DNA of 64,000 nt from Metabacillus sp. KUDC1714 (lineage in GTDB: Bacteria > Bacillota > Bacilli > Bacillales > Bacillaceae), in NCBI RefSeq assembly GCF_014217835.1, contig NZ_CP055263.1:3847501-3911500 (forward strand), given 5' to 3'. Positions 53,361-62,711 of the stretch are shown piece after piece (position 1 is the stretch's first letter; every line of letters starts with the position of its first letter). The translations under genes and the position numbers were made by a program. The notes under the pieces are model-generated. The model did not search any database. It was not told the origin of the DNA and was given only the letters and a program-made list of their open reading frames with translations.

Positions 53361-54602
53361 ATGTTGAAAAAAGTAACAGCAAGTATCCTTAGCCTTGCAT
53401 TAGGAACTACCATTCTAGCCGGATGTGGTGGTAATGAAGGTGGCGGTGCTGAAGATGGAAAAGTAACATTAGAACTTTTCTCAAACAAAGCCGAAAGTAT
53501 TGATACCTACAAGGGAATTATTGCAGAATTTGAGGAACAAAACCCTGATATTAAAATTAAACTTGATGCACCTCCAGAGGCAGAAACAGTATTGAAGACT
53601 CGCTTAACGAAAAACGACCTGCCAGACATCATGTCAATTGGTGGTAATGCCACATATGGCGAATTAGGTCGTGCTGGAGTATTGCATGACTTCACAGACT
53701 CAGAATTACTAAAATCAATTCAACCTTCGTATGTTGATATGATTGGCCGCTTAGTTGGTACTGAAGAAGAAGGTGTATTCGGACTTCCATATGCAACTAA
53801 TGCCAATACAGTTATTTACAACAAGCAAAAGTTTGAAGAATTAGGTTTGGAGGTTCCTAAGACTTGGGACGAGTTTATTGCAATATTAGACAAAGCTAAA
53901 GCAGCTGGAGAGATTCCAATTTACTTTACCTTAAAAGATGCTTGGACTGGAATGATTTCTTGGAATTCACTTGGTGCAAATATTGCCGGTGAAGATTTTG
54001 CTGAAAAGAAAACTGCTGGTGATACAACGTTTGTTAAAAGCTATGACGAAGTAGCAGACAAAATGCTAACCCTTACAGAATACGGTCATAAAGACAATAT
54101 GGGTGTAGCATATGGGGATGGTAATAATGCATTTGCTAGTGGAAAGGGTGTTATGTATATCCAAGGAAACTGGGCAATTCCTGAAATTGTTAAAGCTAGT
54201 CCAGATATTGAACTTGGAACTTTCGCTATGCCTGTAACGAATGATCCTGCTCAAAATAAACTTGTTTCTGGTGTAGATGTATTACTAACTATGAGTGAAG
54301 AAACAGATCATAAAGAGGAAGCAATGAAATTTATTGAATTTATGATGAATAAAGACACGTCAAAACGTTATATTGACGAACAAAAAGCATTCTCAGCTAT
54401 TGAAGAAGTATTCCAAGAAGATCCTGTATTTGAAGGTATTAAAACAAACTTTGAAACCGGAGCTATTACAAGCTTCCCAGATCATTACTATCCAGCAGGT
54501 ATGGGTGCTGAAAATCTTGTTCAAGAATTCTTAATTGAAAAGAAAAAAGAACCATTCTTGAAAAAGCTTGATAGTGAATGGGAAAAAGTACAAAATCGTT
54601 AA
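53361..54602 (+). CDS. Sugar ABC transporter substrate-binding lipoprotein (CUT1)
   Basis: 413 residues. Lipoprotein signal with lipobox LAGC (TTILAGCGGNE). Family 1 extracellular binding-protein fold: VTLELFSNKAESIDTYKGII, FGLPYATNANTVIYNKQKFE, then VPKTWDEFI and GKGVMYIQGNWAIPEI. It captures an oligosaccharide, most likely alpha-glucosidic given the GH13 enzymes encoded downstream. The start has AGGGGGAAT. It is separated from the permease genes by a 214-bp gap holding a diverged repeat. Confidence 0.9.
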   Translation: MLKKVTASILSLALGTTILAGCGGNEGGGAEDGKVTLELFSNKAESIDTYKGIIAEFEEQNPDIKIKLDAPPEAETVLKTRLTKNDLPDIMSIGGNATYGELGRAGVLHDFTDSELLKSIQPSYVDMIGRLVGTEEEGVFGLPYATNANTVIYNKQKFEELGLEVPKTWDEFIAILDKAKAAGEIPIYFTLKDAWTGMISWNSLGANIAGEDFAEKKTAGDTTFVKSYDEVADKMLTLTEYGHKDNMGVAYGDGNNAFASGKGVMYIQGNWAIPEIVKASPDIELGTFAMPVTNDPAQNKLVSGVDVLLTMSEETDHKEEAMKFIEFMMNKDTSKRYIDEQKAFSAIEEVFQEDPVFEGIKTNFETGAITSFPDHYYPAGMGAENLVQEFLIEKKKEPFLKKLDSEWEKVQNR

Positions 54603-54664
54603 AAATAGTTGATGGAAAGGGCATCTACTGTGGTGCCCCTTCCTAATTAAAGTCTTAGTAATCA

Positions 54665-54770
54665 CAATATAGCCTAGTTCTTTGATGTATAAGCCACTCC
54701 TTAATTAAAGGTTTAAACGGTAAAAGAATTACCTTTTATTAAGAAGCGTCTTATGCATAACAGAGCATTA
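54665..54770. repeat. Diverged relative of the ~125-bp hairpin repeat (copy E)
   Basis: Shares TAGCCTAG, GTATAAGCCACTCC and AAGCGTCTTATGC with copies A-C, around an inner hairpin TTAATTAAAGGT / ACCTTTTATTAA. It lies inside an operon, between the binding-protein and permease genes, where it may lower downstream expression. Confidence 0.5.
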
Positions 54771-54816
54771 AAAGGGCAATAGATGTGATTTACATGCTCA
54801 AAAGGAGAGGTAAAAA

Positions 54817-55680
54817 ATGAAAAAGAAAAATTCCGTATATATGCTTATAGCAATACCTGCGTTTATCCTTTTCTTCATCTTCCATACGTATCCCACTCTC
54901 CAAGGGATTTTCTACAGTTTTACAGATTGGAAAGGATATGGGGATTGGAGTTTTGTTGGTATAAAAAATTATTTAAATGTTTTTAAGGATGAGCGGGCTT
55001 TAGATGCATATGGATTTACCTTTAAATTCGCAATTATTTCTACAATTTTGGTTAATATTTTCAGCCTACTTGTAGCTATGGGTCTAAATGGAAAGATTAA
55101 ATTTCAAAAGACACTTCGTGCAATTTATTTTCTTCCATATATATTAAGTATTTTAATCGTCGGATTTATTTTCAACTTTATTTTTACTCATTTTCTTCCT
55201 GGAATTGGAGAGAGTCTTGGAATAGAATTCCTATCAAAAAATATATTAGGAGACCCAAAGCTTGCATGGCTTGGTATCGTCCTTGTAGCAGTTTGGCAAT
55301 CGGTAGCCTTTAATACTATTCTCTATTTAGCAGGACTTGTCACAATCTCTGAAGACATTTATGAAGCTGCAAGTATAGATGGGGCTGGAGTTTGGACAAA
55401 GTTCTGGAAGATCACGTTCCCACTAATTGCCCCTTTCTTCACTATTAACATGGTATTAGCGATGAAAGGCTTTTTAATGGTATTTGACCAAATCGTTGCT
55501 CTTACTGGAGGAGGACCTGGTAAATCAACAGAATCAATCTCACTATTAATTTATCGTGGCGGTTTTGAAGGTGGAGAATTTGCTTATCAGTCTGCAAATG
55601 CAGTTATTTACTTCATCGTGATTGTTGTCATTTCAATTATTCAACTTAAATTCTTAGAAAAACGAGAGGTGGAAAACTAA
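54817..55680 (+). CDS. Sugar ABC transporter permease (MalF-type)
   Basis: 287 residues, about six membrane helices. N-terminal YMLIAIPAFILFFIFHTYPT, and the cytosolic EAA loop EDIYEAASIDGAGVWTKFWK that docks the ATPase. It forms a heterodimer with the next gene product (1-base overlap). No ATPase gene is in this operon, so a shared ATPase such as MsmX, known to serve several Bacillus CUT1 systems, is probably used. Start after AAAGGAGAGG. Confidence 0.92.
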   Translation: MKKKNSVYMLIAIPAFILFFIFHTYPTLQGIFYSFTDWKGYGDWSFVGIKNYLNVFKDERALDAYGFTFKFAIISTILVNIFSLLVAMGLNGKIKFQKTLRAIYFLPYILSILIVGFIFNFIFTHFLPGIGESLGIEFLSKNILGDPKLAWLGIVLVAVWQSVAFNTILYLAGLVTISEDIYEAASIDGAGVWTKFWKITFPLIAPFFTINMVLAMKGFLMVFDQIVALTGGGPGKSTESISLLIYRGGFEGGEFAYQSANAVIYFIVIVVISIIQLKFLEKREVEN

Positions 55681-56501
55681 TGATCAACAAAAAAACAAAC
55701 TGGCCTGTTACCACTCTCTTAATTGTCGGGACTTTACTAATTTTAATACCTTTGTATTTAACGATTACTATTGCTTTTAAAACACCACAAGAGATGGCAG
55801 GGAATTTACTAGCCCTTCCGAAATCATGGTCATTTGATAACTTTACACAAGCAATTGAAATGACAAATTTCTTTAGTGCTCTTGGAAACACAGTATTTGT
55901 TACTGTCTTTGTTGTCATTTTTACAGTACTTACAAATTCATTAGTGGCATATGCAATTGCTCGTAATATGCATAAAAAGGCATATAAATTCTTATTTTAT
56001 TATTTTGTAAGTGCTATGTTTATTCCTTTCCCAATCATCATGTTACCAATTGTAAAACAAACGGCAGCTTGGGGAATGGATAATCTTGTTGGTCTAATTA
56101 TTCTATATGTAGTGTTCAATCTATCATTTAATACATTTATTTATGTAGGGTATATTCGCTCTATTCCTAAAGAGTTAGAAGAAGCAGCTGTTATTGATGG
56201 TGCAAGCACATGGGGGGTATTCTGGAGAGTCATTTTCCCATTATTAGCACCTATGAATGCAACTGTCGCAATTATTACATGTTTAGGTGCTTGGAATGAC
56301 TTTATGCTTCCACTCGTCATGCTGAGTGATCGAGACATGGCCACATTGCCATTAGTTCAATACATTTTCCAATCACAATTTAGTACAGACTATAACCTAG
56401 CCTTTGCTTCATATTTAATGGCCTTAGCACCAATGATTATCGTATACATCTTTGCACAAAAATGGATTATTAGTGGTGTTATGAAAGGCTCGATAAAATA
56501 A
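55680..56501 (+). CDS. Sugar ABC transporter permease (MalG-type)
   Basis: 273 residues, about six membrane helices starting with WPVTTLLIVGTLLILIPLYL. EAA loop KELEEAAVIDGASTWGVFWR. The second half of the transport channel. Its ATG overlaps the TAA of the preceding permease gene. Followed by three GGGGACAGTCCCC-type palindromes and then the first alpha-glucosidase gene. Confidence 0.92.
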   Translation: MINKKTNWPVTTLLIVGTLLILIPLYLTITIAFKTPQEMAGNLLALPKSWSFDNFTQAIEMTNFFSALGNTVFVTVFVVIFTVLTNSLVAYAIARNMHKKAYKFLFYYFVSAMFIPFPIIMLPIVKQTAAWGMDNLVGLIILYVVFNLSFNTFIYVGYIRSIPKELEEAAVIDGASTWGVFWRVIFPLLAPMNATVAIITCLGAWNDFMLPLVMLSDRDMATLPLVQYIFQSQFSTDYNLAFASYLMALAPMIIVYIFAQKWIISGVMKGSIK

Positions 56502-56502
56502 A

Positions 56503-56651
56503 TGGGGACAGTCCCCAAAAGTCTTAGAATTAACGAGAAATGCATATTAATCCATTTTAAATTAAGAGAATAAATCAAATGGGGACAGTCCCCAAAAAGG
56601 TACCTTAAGTCAAAGTGAGATGACTAAAGTGTAAATTAGGGACTGTCCCCA
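56503..56651. repeat. Three short GGGGACAGTCCCC palindromic repeats
   Basis: TGGGGACAGTCCCCA at 56503-56517 and 56580-56594, and the opposite orientation GGGACTGTCCCCA at 56639-56651, just before the alpha-glucosidase ribosome binding site. Outer copies face each other, framing a ~150-bp segment with no gene. Such GGGGACWGTCCCC units are scattered between genes in many bacteria. Confidence 0.75.
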
Positions 56652-56666
56652 AAGGAGTGTACAGTT

Positions 56667-58349
56667 ATGAACAAAACATGGTGGAAAGAAAGTGTTATTT
56701 ATCAAATTTATCCTAGAAGCTTTAATGATAGTAATGGTGATGGGATTGGTGATTTAAAGGGGATTACAGAAAAGCTTGATTACTTAAAGGATCTTGGAAT
56801 TAATGTAATCTGGCTTTCTCCTGTTTATCAATCCCCAAATGATGATAATGGCTATGATATCAGTGACTATCAGGATATTATGGATGAGTTCGGTACAATG
56901 AAGGATTGGGAAGAACTATTACAGGAAGTTCATAACCGCGGAATGAAGCTTATTATGGATTTAGTTGTTAATCATTCTTCTGATGAGCATGCATGGTTTG
57001 TTGAATCAAGAAAATCTAAGGATAATCAATACCGTGACTACTATATTTGGCGCCCTGGTATAGACGGTCGTGAACCAAATAACTGGGAATCGGCATTTAG
57101 TGGTTCTACATGGCAATATGATGAAGCAACAGATGAGTATTTTTTACATATTTTTAGCAAAAAGCAACCTGATCTAAACTGGGAGAACCCAAAGCTTCGC
57201 GATGAAGTATACAAAATGATGACATGGTGGCTAGATAAAGGAATTGATGGCTTCCGAATGGATGTTATCAACTTCATTTCAAAGGTACCAGGGTTACCCG
57301 ATGCACCTAACCCAGAAGGGAAGAAATATGCATCAGGTGGAGAATACTTTATGAATGGACCGCGTATTCATGAATTCTTGCATGAAATGAATAAGGAAGT
57401 TCTTTCAAAATATGACATCATCACAGTTGGTGAAATGCCAGGGGCCTCTGTTGAAGACGCAAAGCTTTATACTGGTCATGAACGCGAAGAATTAAACATG
57501 GTATTCACTTTTGAACATATGGACCTTGATTCAGGACCGAAAGGAAAATGGGATTTAAAGAAACTTAATTTACTTGATCTAAAGGAAAATATCTCAAAAT
57601 GGCAAACCGGATTAAATGGAGTGGGCTGGAACAGCTTATACTTAAATAATCATGATCAGCCGCGAATGGTTTCACGCTTTGGGGATGATAAAGAATACCG
57701 TGTTGAATCAGCAAAAATGCTTGTTACGTTCCTTCATATGCTACAAGGTACTCCATATGTGTACCAAGGTGAAGAAATTGGAATGACGAATGTTCGCTTT
57801 GATTCGATTGATGACTATAAAGATATTGAAATTATTAATATGTATAAAGAAAAAGTTATTGAAGGCAAAGAAGATCCGGCAAAAGTAATGGAATCGATAT
57901 ATGTAAAAGGTCGAGATAATGCAAGAACACCATTCCAATGGGATGATAGTGAAAATGCAGGATTTACGAGTGGTGAGCCTTGGATTAAGGTAAATCCAAA
58001 TTACAAAGAAATAAATGCAAAACAGGCTGTTGCGGATCAAAATTCTATCTTTAACTACTACAAGAACATCATTCAGCTAAGAAAAAATCACCCAATTATC
58101 GTTTATGGTGATTACGAGCTTATTTTACCAGAACATGAATCAATTTTTGCCTATACACGTTCATACGAAAATGAAAAGTTGTTGGTGATTACGAACTTTA
58201 GCGGTGATGCAACTCCATTTAGCCTACCTGGTAATGTGACAATCTCTGCTCCAGAACTTTTGATTAGCAATTATGATGTACCTCAAAATGAAGACATCCT
58301 TTCATTTAAATTACGTCCGTATGAAGCAAGGATTTATAAAAGCAAATAA
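56667..58349 (+). CDS. malL: Oligo-1,6-glucosidase / alpha-glucosidase, GH13
   Basis: 560 residues, intracellular. GH13 regions: DLVVNHSSDEH (I), GFRMDVINF with the nucleophile Asp near 199 (II), VGEMPGAS with the acid/base Glu near 256 (III) and LNNHDQPR with Asp near 330 (IV). The Val after the nucleophile (MDVIN) is the usual sign of alpha-1,6 preference in this subfamily. It hydrolyses imported isomaltose/panose-type sugars to glucose. AAAGGAG lies upstream of the start. Symbol by family; exact specificity is inferred. Confidence 0.9.
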   Translation: MNKTWWKESVIYQIYPRSFNDSNGDGIGDLKGITEKLDYLKDLGINVIWLSPVYQSPNDDNGYDISDYQDIMDEFGTMKDWEELLQEVHNRGMKLIMDLVVNHSSDEHAWFVESRKSKDNQYRDYYIWRPGIDGREPNNWESAFSGSTWQYDEATDEYFLHIFSKKQPDLNWENPKLRDEVYKMMTWWLDKGIDGFRMDVINFISKVPGLPDAPNPEGKKYASGGEYFMNGPRIHEFLHEMNKEVLSKYDIITVGEMPGASVEDAKLYTGHEREELNMVFTFEHMDLDSGPKGKWDLKKLNLLDLKENISKWQTGLNGVGWNSLYLNNHDQPRMVSRFGDDKEYRVESAKMLVTFLHMLQGTPYVYQGEEIGMTNVRFDSIDDYKDIEIINMYKEKVIEGKEDPAKVMESIYVKGRDNARTPFQWDDSENAGFTSGEPWIKVNPNYKEINAKQAVADQNSIFNYYKNIIQLRKNHPIIVYGDYELILPEHESIFAYTRSYENEKLLVITNFSGDATPFSLPGNVTISAPELLISNYDVPQNEDILSFKLRPYEARIYKSK

Positions 58350-58357
58350 TTTTTATC

Positions 58358-58388
58358 AATGCAGATCATTCTTATGATCTGCATTATT
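58358..58388 (+). terminator. Intercistronic hairpin between the two alpha-glucosidases
   Basis: A perfect 12-bp stem AATGCAGATCAT (58358-58369) with ATGATCTGCATT (58374-58385), followed by only ATTATT. It may attenuate or stabilise rather than fully terminate. Confidence 0.65.
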
Positions 58389-58422
58389 ATTAACAAATAT
58401 TTTAGTAAGGATGGTTTAAAAA

Positions 58423-60063
58423 ATGATTAAAAAAACATGGTGGAAAGAAGCGGTTGTCTATCAAGTATATTGGCGTAGCTTTTATGATTCTGATGGTGAT
58501 GGGTATGGTGATTTACAAGGGGTTCTTGAAAAGTTAGATTATATTAAGAAGCTTGGAATTGATGTCATTTGGTTAAATCCATTTTATGAATCTCCAGATC
58601 GTGATAATGGTTATGATATTTCAAATTATTATGAAATTATGGATAAAGCTGGTGATATGGAGATTTTTAAAAAATTAGTAAGTGAGATCCATAGTCGTGG
58701 AATGAAGGTAATAATGGATTTAGTTGTTAACCATACTTCTGATCAACATCCTTGGTTTATCGAATCTAAATCTTCGAAAGATAATCCGAAGCGTAATTGG
58801 TATATTTGGCAAGATCCAAGGAACGGGAAAGAACCAAATAATTGGCGTTCTTACTTCGCACCATCAGCATGGGAATATGATGAAAAAACTAAACAATATT
58901 ATTTTCATTCTTTTGCAGTAGAGCAGCCTGATTTAAATTGGCAAAATCCTGAGCTTCGTCAAGAAATCTATACGATGATGCGTTTTTGGCTAGATATGGG
59001 AATTGACGGATTTCGAATGGACGTCATTAATTTGTTAGCTAAGCAACAGGCCTTCCCAGATGCAGAAGACCCGGCTAATATTAGCTATCTTGCAAATAAT
59101 CCTGGTATTCATGAATATCTTCAAGATATGAACAGAGAGGTTTTACAGCATTATGGTGGTATGACAGTTGGGGAAATTCCATTTGTTACGCCAGAGGAAG
59201 GCCTTTTATATGTTGGCGAAGATCGAAATGAGCTTAACACTTTGTTTCATTTCCAAGTAGCCGATGAAATGACAACATGGGATATGCTCAGATTTAAAGA
59301 AATTCAAAACCTTTGGTATCAAGGTTTAAAGGGTAAAGGTTGGAACTCTCAGTTTTTAAATAACCACGATCATACGAGACAAGTGACTCGATATGGAAAT
59401 GACTCAGCATACCGAATTGAATCAGCAAAACTATTAGCGACAATGATTCATACACTTCCGGGAACTCCGTATATTTACCAAGGTGAGGAGATTGGGATGA
59501 CAGGTGTACGCTTTGACTCAATAGATGATTATAATGATATTGCAATGAAAAATAAATACAAAGAAGAAGTGGGGAAAGGGAGAGATCCTAAAGAGGTGTT
59601 TGATAGTCTTCTCCTATTAAGCCGTGACAATTCAAGAACACCTATGCAGTGGAGTAATCAAAATCAGGCTGGTTTTACAAATGGAACTCCATGGATTAAA
59701 GTAAACCCTAATTATATAGATATAAATGTAGAAGAAGCTTTAAAGGATCCAAACTCAGTTTTCTATTACTATCAAAAGCTTATTACTTTAAGGAAGAAGC
59801 ATGATGTAATGGTCTATGGAGATTTCACAGATTTAACAGCAGGAGATGAACACCTGTATGTTTATACTCGGACCTTAAATGAAACGACCTGGCTTATCGT
59901 ATTGAACCACTCAAATGAACCACGAGAGTACTTTTTACAAAAAGAACATCAAGCTACAACAAAAGAATTAATCATAGCTAACTATGATATTGATGAACTG
60001 GAGTTAGGTGCTTCATTCATTATGCAGCCTCATGAAGCACGTATTTATAAAATAAAGCGATAG
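58423..60063 (+). CDS. Second oligo-1,6-glucosidase / alpha-glucosidase, GH13
   Basis: 546 residues, a diverged paralogue of the preceding gene, same fold and motifs: DLVVNHTSDQH, GFRMDVINLL (nucleophile near residue 199), VGEIPFVT (acid/base) and LNNHDHTR. Differences around the active site (GEIPF instead of GEMPG, HDHTR instead of HDQPR) suggest a different chain length or linkage preference, in the range covered by trehalose-6-phosphate hydrolase-like and oligo-1,6-glucosidase enzymes. AAGGATG lies before the start. It ends at a convergent terminator with ligD. Confidence 0.9.
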   Translation: MIKKTWWKEAVVYQVYWRSFYDSDGDGYGDLQGVLEKLDYIKKLGIDVIWLNPFYESPDRDNGYDISNYYEIMDKAGDMEIFKKLVSEIHSRGMKVIMDLVVNHTSDQHPWFIESKSSKDNPKRNWYIWQDPRNGKEPNNWRSYFAPSAWEYDEKTKQYYFHSFAVEQPDLNWQNPELRQEIYTMMRFWLDMGIDGFRMDVINLLAKQQAFPDAEDPANISYLANNPGIHEYLQDMNREVLQHYGGMTVGEIPFVTPEEGLLYVGEDRNELNTLFHFQVADEMTTWDMLRFKEIQNLWYQGLKGKGWNSQFLNNHDHTRQVTRYGNDSAYRIESAKLLATMIHTLPGTPYIYQGEEIGMTGVRFDSIDDYNDIAMKNKYKEEVGKGRDPKEVFDSLLLLSRDNSRTPMQWSNQNQAGFTNGTPWIKVNPNYIDINVEEALKDPNSVFYYYQKLITLRKKHDVMVYGDFTDLTAGDEHLYVYTRTLNETTWLIVLNHSNEPREYFLQKEHQATTKELIIANYDIDELELGASFIMQPHEARIYKIKR

Positions 60064-60068
60064 ATACT

Positions 60069-60112
60069 AAGGGTCTAAAACCAACTAATTAAGTTGGAGT
60101 TAGACCCTTTAT
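60069..60112. terminator. Bidirectional terminator overlapping the ligD stop
   Basis: Outer arms GGGTCTAA (60070-60078 region) and TTAGACCC (60100-60107) with inner CCAACT / AGTTGG, A run before and T run after. The last codons and stop of ligD lie inside the structure. Confidence 0.85.
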
Positions 60113-61921
60113 TAATGTTTGCAATGTTTCATCTTGAGGGGAAGAAAAGTATTCATGAAATGGACATCCAATTGAATTAGCTCGCTTTAGTACATTTTCG
60201 ATCGTAAATTGATCTACAGAAAGGCTGTCGTTTACTTCTGACCAATCTAATGGAGCGGCAATGTAGGCTCCTTCTTTTTTGCCACGTAGGGAATAGGGTG
60301 CAATAATTGTTTTCCCCTCTGCGTGTTGAATATAATCGACATACAATCGATTACCTCGATTTTTTTTCATGCGTTCAATTGTAAAATCATCTGGAAAGCT
60401 TGTCACTAAAAACTCGGCAATGAAGGCAGTAAAGACTCTCGTTTCATCATAACTTAGCGAATTTTTTGATAGCGGGATATGAATTTGTAATCCTTTGTTA
60501 CCTGAAAGCTTAGGAAATGTTTTTAAACCAAATTGATCAAATATCTTTTTCATTTCTGTTGCTGCTTTAATGGCAAGCGAAAAATACTCCTTTGAAGGTG
60601 GGTCTAGATCAAATACAATTTCTGTTGGATATTCTGTGTCAATTGTTTGAAAGGGGATATGATATTCAAATGCCAATTGATTGCCTAACCACAGTAATGT
60701 AGATAAATCATTGCAAATAATATATTCAATATCCTCATGCTTTTTTGTTTTGATAAAGCTTGGCGTATAATCTGGTCGATTTTTTTGATAAAAAGCTTCA
60801 CCAAACATCCCGTGTGGAAAGCGGATAACGGTTAACAGACGGTTTTTTAAAAAAGGAAGCATAAGCGGTGATATTTGATAAAGATAACTTAAAAATTGTT
60901 CTTTTTTTATGTCCATTGTTTCCCAAAGTGGTTTATCAGGGTGTGTAAATATAACTTCCTCATGAATAGGTGCAGTTGATAATAGAAGCTGATCCCATGT
61001 GCACTCTCCTGGGTGTTTATCAAATCGAAATGAACTAAATGATGGCTCACGCAACTGTTCCTTATAAAGAGATAAAAATTGTAATTCAACAACAATAGCC
61101 GGATCAATCTCTACAAAGCTTGGTGTTTCAGAGCGTTTGTTTTCCTTCACAATCTTAATTAATGCTTCACGTTCTTCGCTAGAGATTCCGTGAGAAAAAA
61201 CTCCAACCTGAATAATTTCTTCACTTTTTAAAACAGCCACATGAAAATACCCATTTTGCTTATCATAACCAGAAATAAAAAGACTGGCATGTTTATAATT
61301 TTTTACCTTTAGCCATTGTTTTGTGCGGACACCACTTTCCCACTTGCTTTTTAACTGTTTTGCAATTATTCCTTCACCATCATCAAGCCTCATTTCTTTC
61401 CATAAATCAGTATATTGCGGTGTATATGGAACATACTGTAAAAGATTGGAGAGTGAGGGATCCACGATCGGTTTGAGGTTCAATGCCTTGAAAAGCTTTT
61501 GAAGCTGCTCCTTTCTTGTTACTAACGGTTCATTTTGTATAGATTTACCGTTAAATTCAAGTAGATCAAAAGCTAAATATCTACAAGGAAATTGGGTTGC
61601 AGCCTCACTTATTTTCTCTTTGTTTTTTAACCTCCCTCTAATCTGCAATTGTTCAAAATCAGAAAAATGTTTTGAAGTCAGATAAACAATTTCACCATCA
61701 AGCGTAAGTGGTAAAAAAGGTTCTAACTTTTGATGAAGTTGTTGGATTTCTGCTAAGATTTCTGGAAATGTATGATTTAAAGGCTTTTCGTTCCTGCTTA
61801 TTATGTCAAAAGTTTGATTAGTGATGGTAAGAATGGCACGGAATCCATCGTATTTTGTCTCATATACCCAATCAGCACCTTTAGGGATTTCACTATGTAA
61901 AGTTGGTAGCATTGGTTTCAC
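60089..61921 (-). CDS. ligD: ATP-dependent DNA ligase LigD (ligase-polymerase)
   Basis: Repairs double-strand breaks by non-homologous end joining with Ku, mainly useful in spores. 610 residues in the Bacillus order: ligase domain first (adenylated lysine in YETKYDGFRA near residue 23, LDGEIVYL, DDGEGIIAKQLKSKW), then OB-fold, then a primase-like polymerase (about 310-610; metal site VFDLDPPSKEY, GNKGLQIHIPL). B. subtilis YkoU has this order and size. The frame extends to 61942, but GAAGGGAGA places a GTG start at 61921. No ku gene is in the window. Confidence 0.93.
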   Translation of the reverse strand: MKPMLPTLHSEIPKGADWVYETKYDGFRAILTITNQTFDIISRNEKPLNHTFPEILAEIQQLHQKLEPFLPLTLDGEIVYLTSKHFSDFEQLQIRGRLKNKEKISEAATQFPCRYLAFDLLEFNGKSIQNEPLVTRKEQLQKLFKALNLKPIVDPSLSNLLQYVPYTPQYTDLWKEMRLDDGEGIIAKQLKSKWESGVRTKQWLKVKNYKHASLFISGYDKQNGYFHVAVLKSEEIIQVGVFSHGISSEEREALIKIVKENKRSETPSFVEIDPAIVVELQFLSLYKEQLREPSFSSFRFDKHPGECTWDQLLLSTAPIHEEVIFTHPDKPLWETMDIKKEQFLSYLYQISPLMLPFLKNRLLTVIRFPHGMFGEAFYQKNRPDYTPSFIKTKKHEDIEYIICNDLSTLLWLGNQLAFEYHIPFQTIDTEYPTEIVFDLDPPSKEYFSLAIKAATEMKKIFDQFGLKTFPKLSGNKGLQIHIPLSKNSLSYDETRVFTAFIAEFLVTSFPDDFTIERMKKNRGNRLYVDYIQHAEGKTIIAPYSLRGKKEGAYIAAPLDWSEVNDSLSVDQFTIENVLKRANSIGCPFHEYFSSPQDETLQTLIKGLTPT

Positions 61922-61999
61922 TATCAAATCTCCCTTCATCAAATGTCTTACTTATAATATGGGCAGTTAATTAAGAATAATGAAAGGATGTTTAGAATT

Positions 62000-62521
62000 T
62001 TGAATAGAGCTGTTTTTCTTGATCGCGATGGTGTAATAAATGAAGTGCTAAGTAAAAGAGTTAAATTTGTTAATAAACCAGAGCAAATGTTTTTGCTTGA
62101 AGGTGTTGGAGAGGGGATTAAATTATTAAATGATGCTGGATTTTTAGTGTTTGTAGTGACTAATCAAGGTGGTATTGGTCTAGGGTTTATGAAGGAAGTG
62201 ATGCTTGTTAAAGTACATGAAAAAATGAAAAATGATATCGCAGAGTACGGAGGGAAAATTGACGATATTATTTATTGTCCACACAAACCTCATGCTGGTT
62301 GTGCCTGTCGTAAACCAGAACCTGAAATGCTACATAGACTTGCAAAAAAGCATCAAGTTTCTCTAAAGGAGAGTTTCATGGTTGGTGATCGTGACGTTGA
62401 CATATTAGCAGGAAGACAGGCTGGAACAAAAACGATATTAATTGGAGATAATGAAGGATTAGCGGATTTTCAATTTCCATCATTGTATGAGGCTGCAAAA
62501 TGGTTAACGAATGAAAAGTAG
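62000..62521 (+). CDS. HAD-IIIA phosphatase (GmhB-like)
   Basis: 173 residues. HAD motif I FLDRDGVINE, motif II VVTNQGGIG, a zinc loop CPHKPHAGCACRKPEPEM (three Cys and a His as in GmhB histidinol/heptose phosphatases) and motif IV MVGDRDVDILAG. It removes a phosphate from a sugar bisphosphate; substrate unknown, and no heptose pathway is nearby. A TTG at 62000 is favoured as start because AAAGGA lies 9-12 bases upstream; the ATG at 61988 sits directly on it. Confidence 0.88.
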   Translation: MNRAVFLDRDGVINEVLSKRVKFVNKPEQMFLLEGVGEGIKLLNDAGFLVFVVTNQGGIGLGFMKEVMLVKVHEKMKNDIAEYGGKIDDIIYCPHKPHAGCACRKPEPEMLHRLAKKHQVSLKESFMVGDRDVDILAGRQAGTKTILIGDNEGLADFQFPSLYEAAKWLTNEK

Positions 62522-62595
62522 GGCTAATAGTCAAAATCCGTATATTGTACCATTGCGATAAATTTGTGAAAGTGATATTCTAAAAATGAATTCAA

Positions 62596-62609
62596 TGGAA
62601 ACGCTTACA
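62596..62609. promoter_or_regulatory. CcpA cre-like site
   Basis: TGGAAACGCTTACA differs from TGWAANCGNTNWCA at one position. It lies about 65 bp upstream of the -35 of the pullulanase promoter, so strong direct repression by blocking is uncertain. Confidence 0.6.
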
Positions 62610-62660
62610 TAAATTAATTTATAAGATTTCTATATACAGAAATCTTGTTTATTTAACTTA

Positions 62661-62688
62661 TTGTGCAAACGATTTCCTAAAATACTAT
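62661..62688 (+). promoter_or_regulatory. Pullulanase promoter with internal LacI-type operator
   Basis: TTGTGC (62661-62666), a 16-bp spacer and TACTAT (62683-62688). Between them GCAAACGATTTCC (62665-62677) resembles the operator of the LacI-family gene at 52119 (GTAAACGTTTTCC), including the following TAA. Confidence 0.55.
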
Positions 62689-62711
62689 AGTCAATGGGGA
62701 GGTTATGTAGA

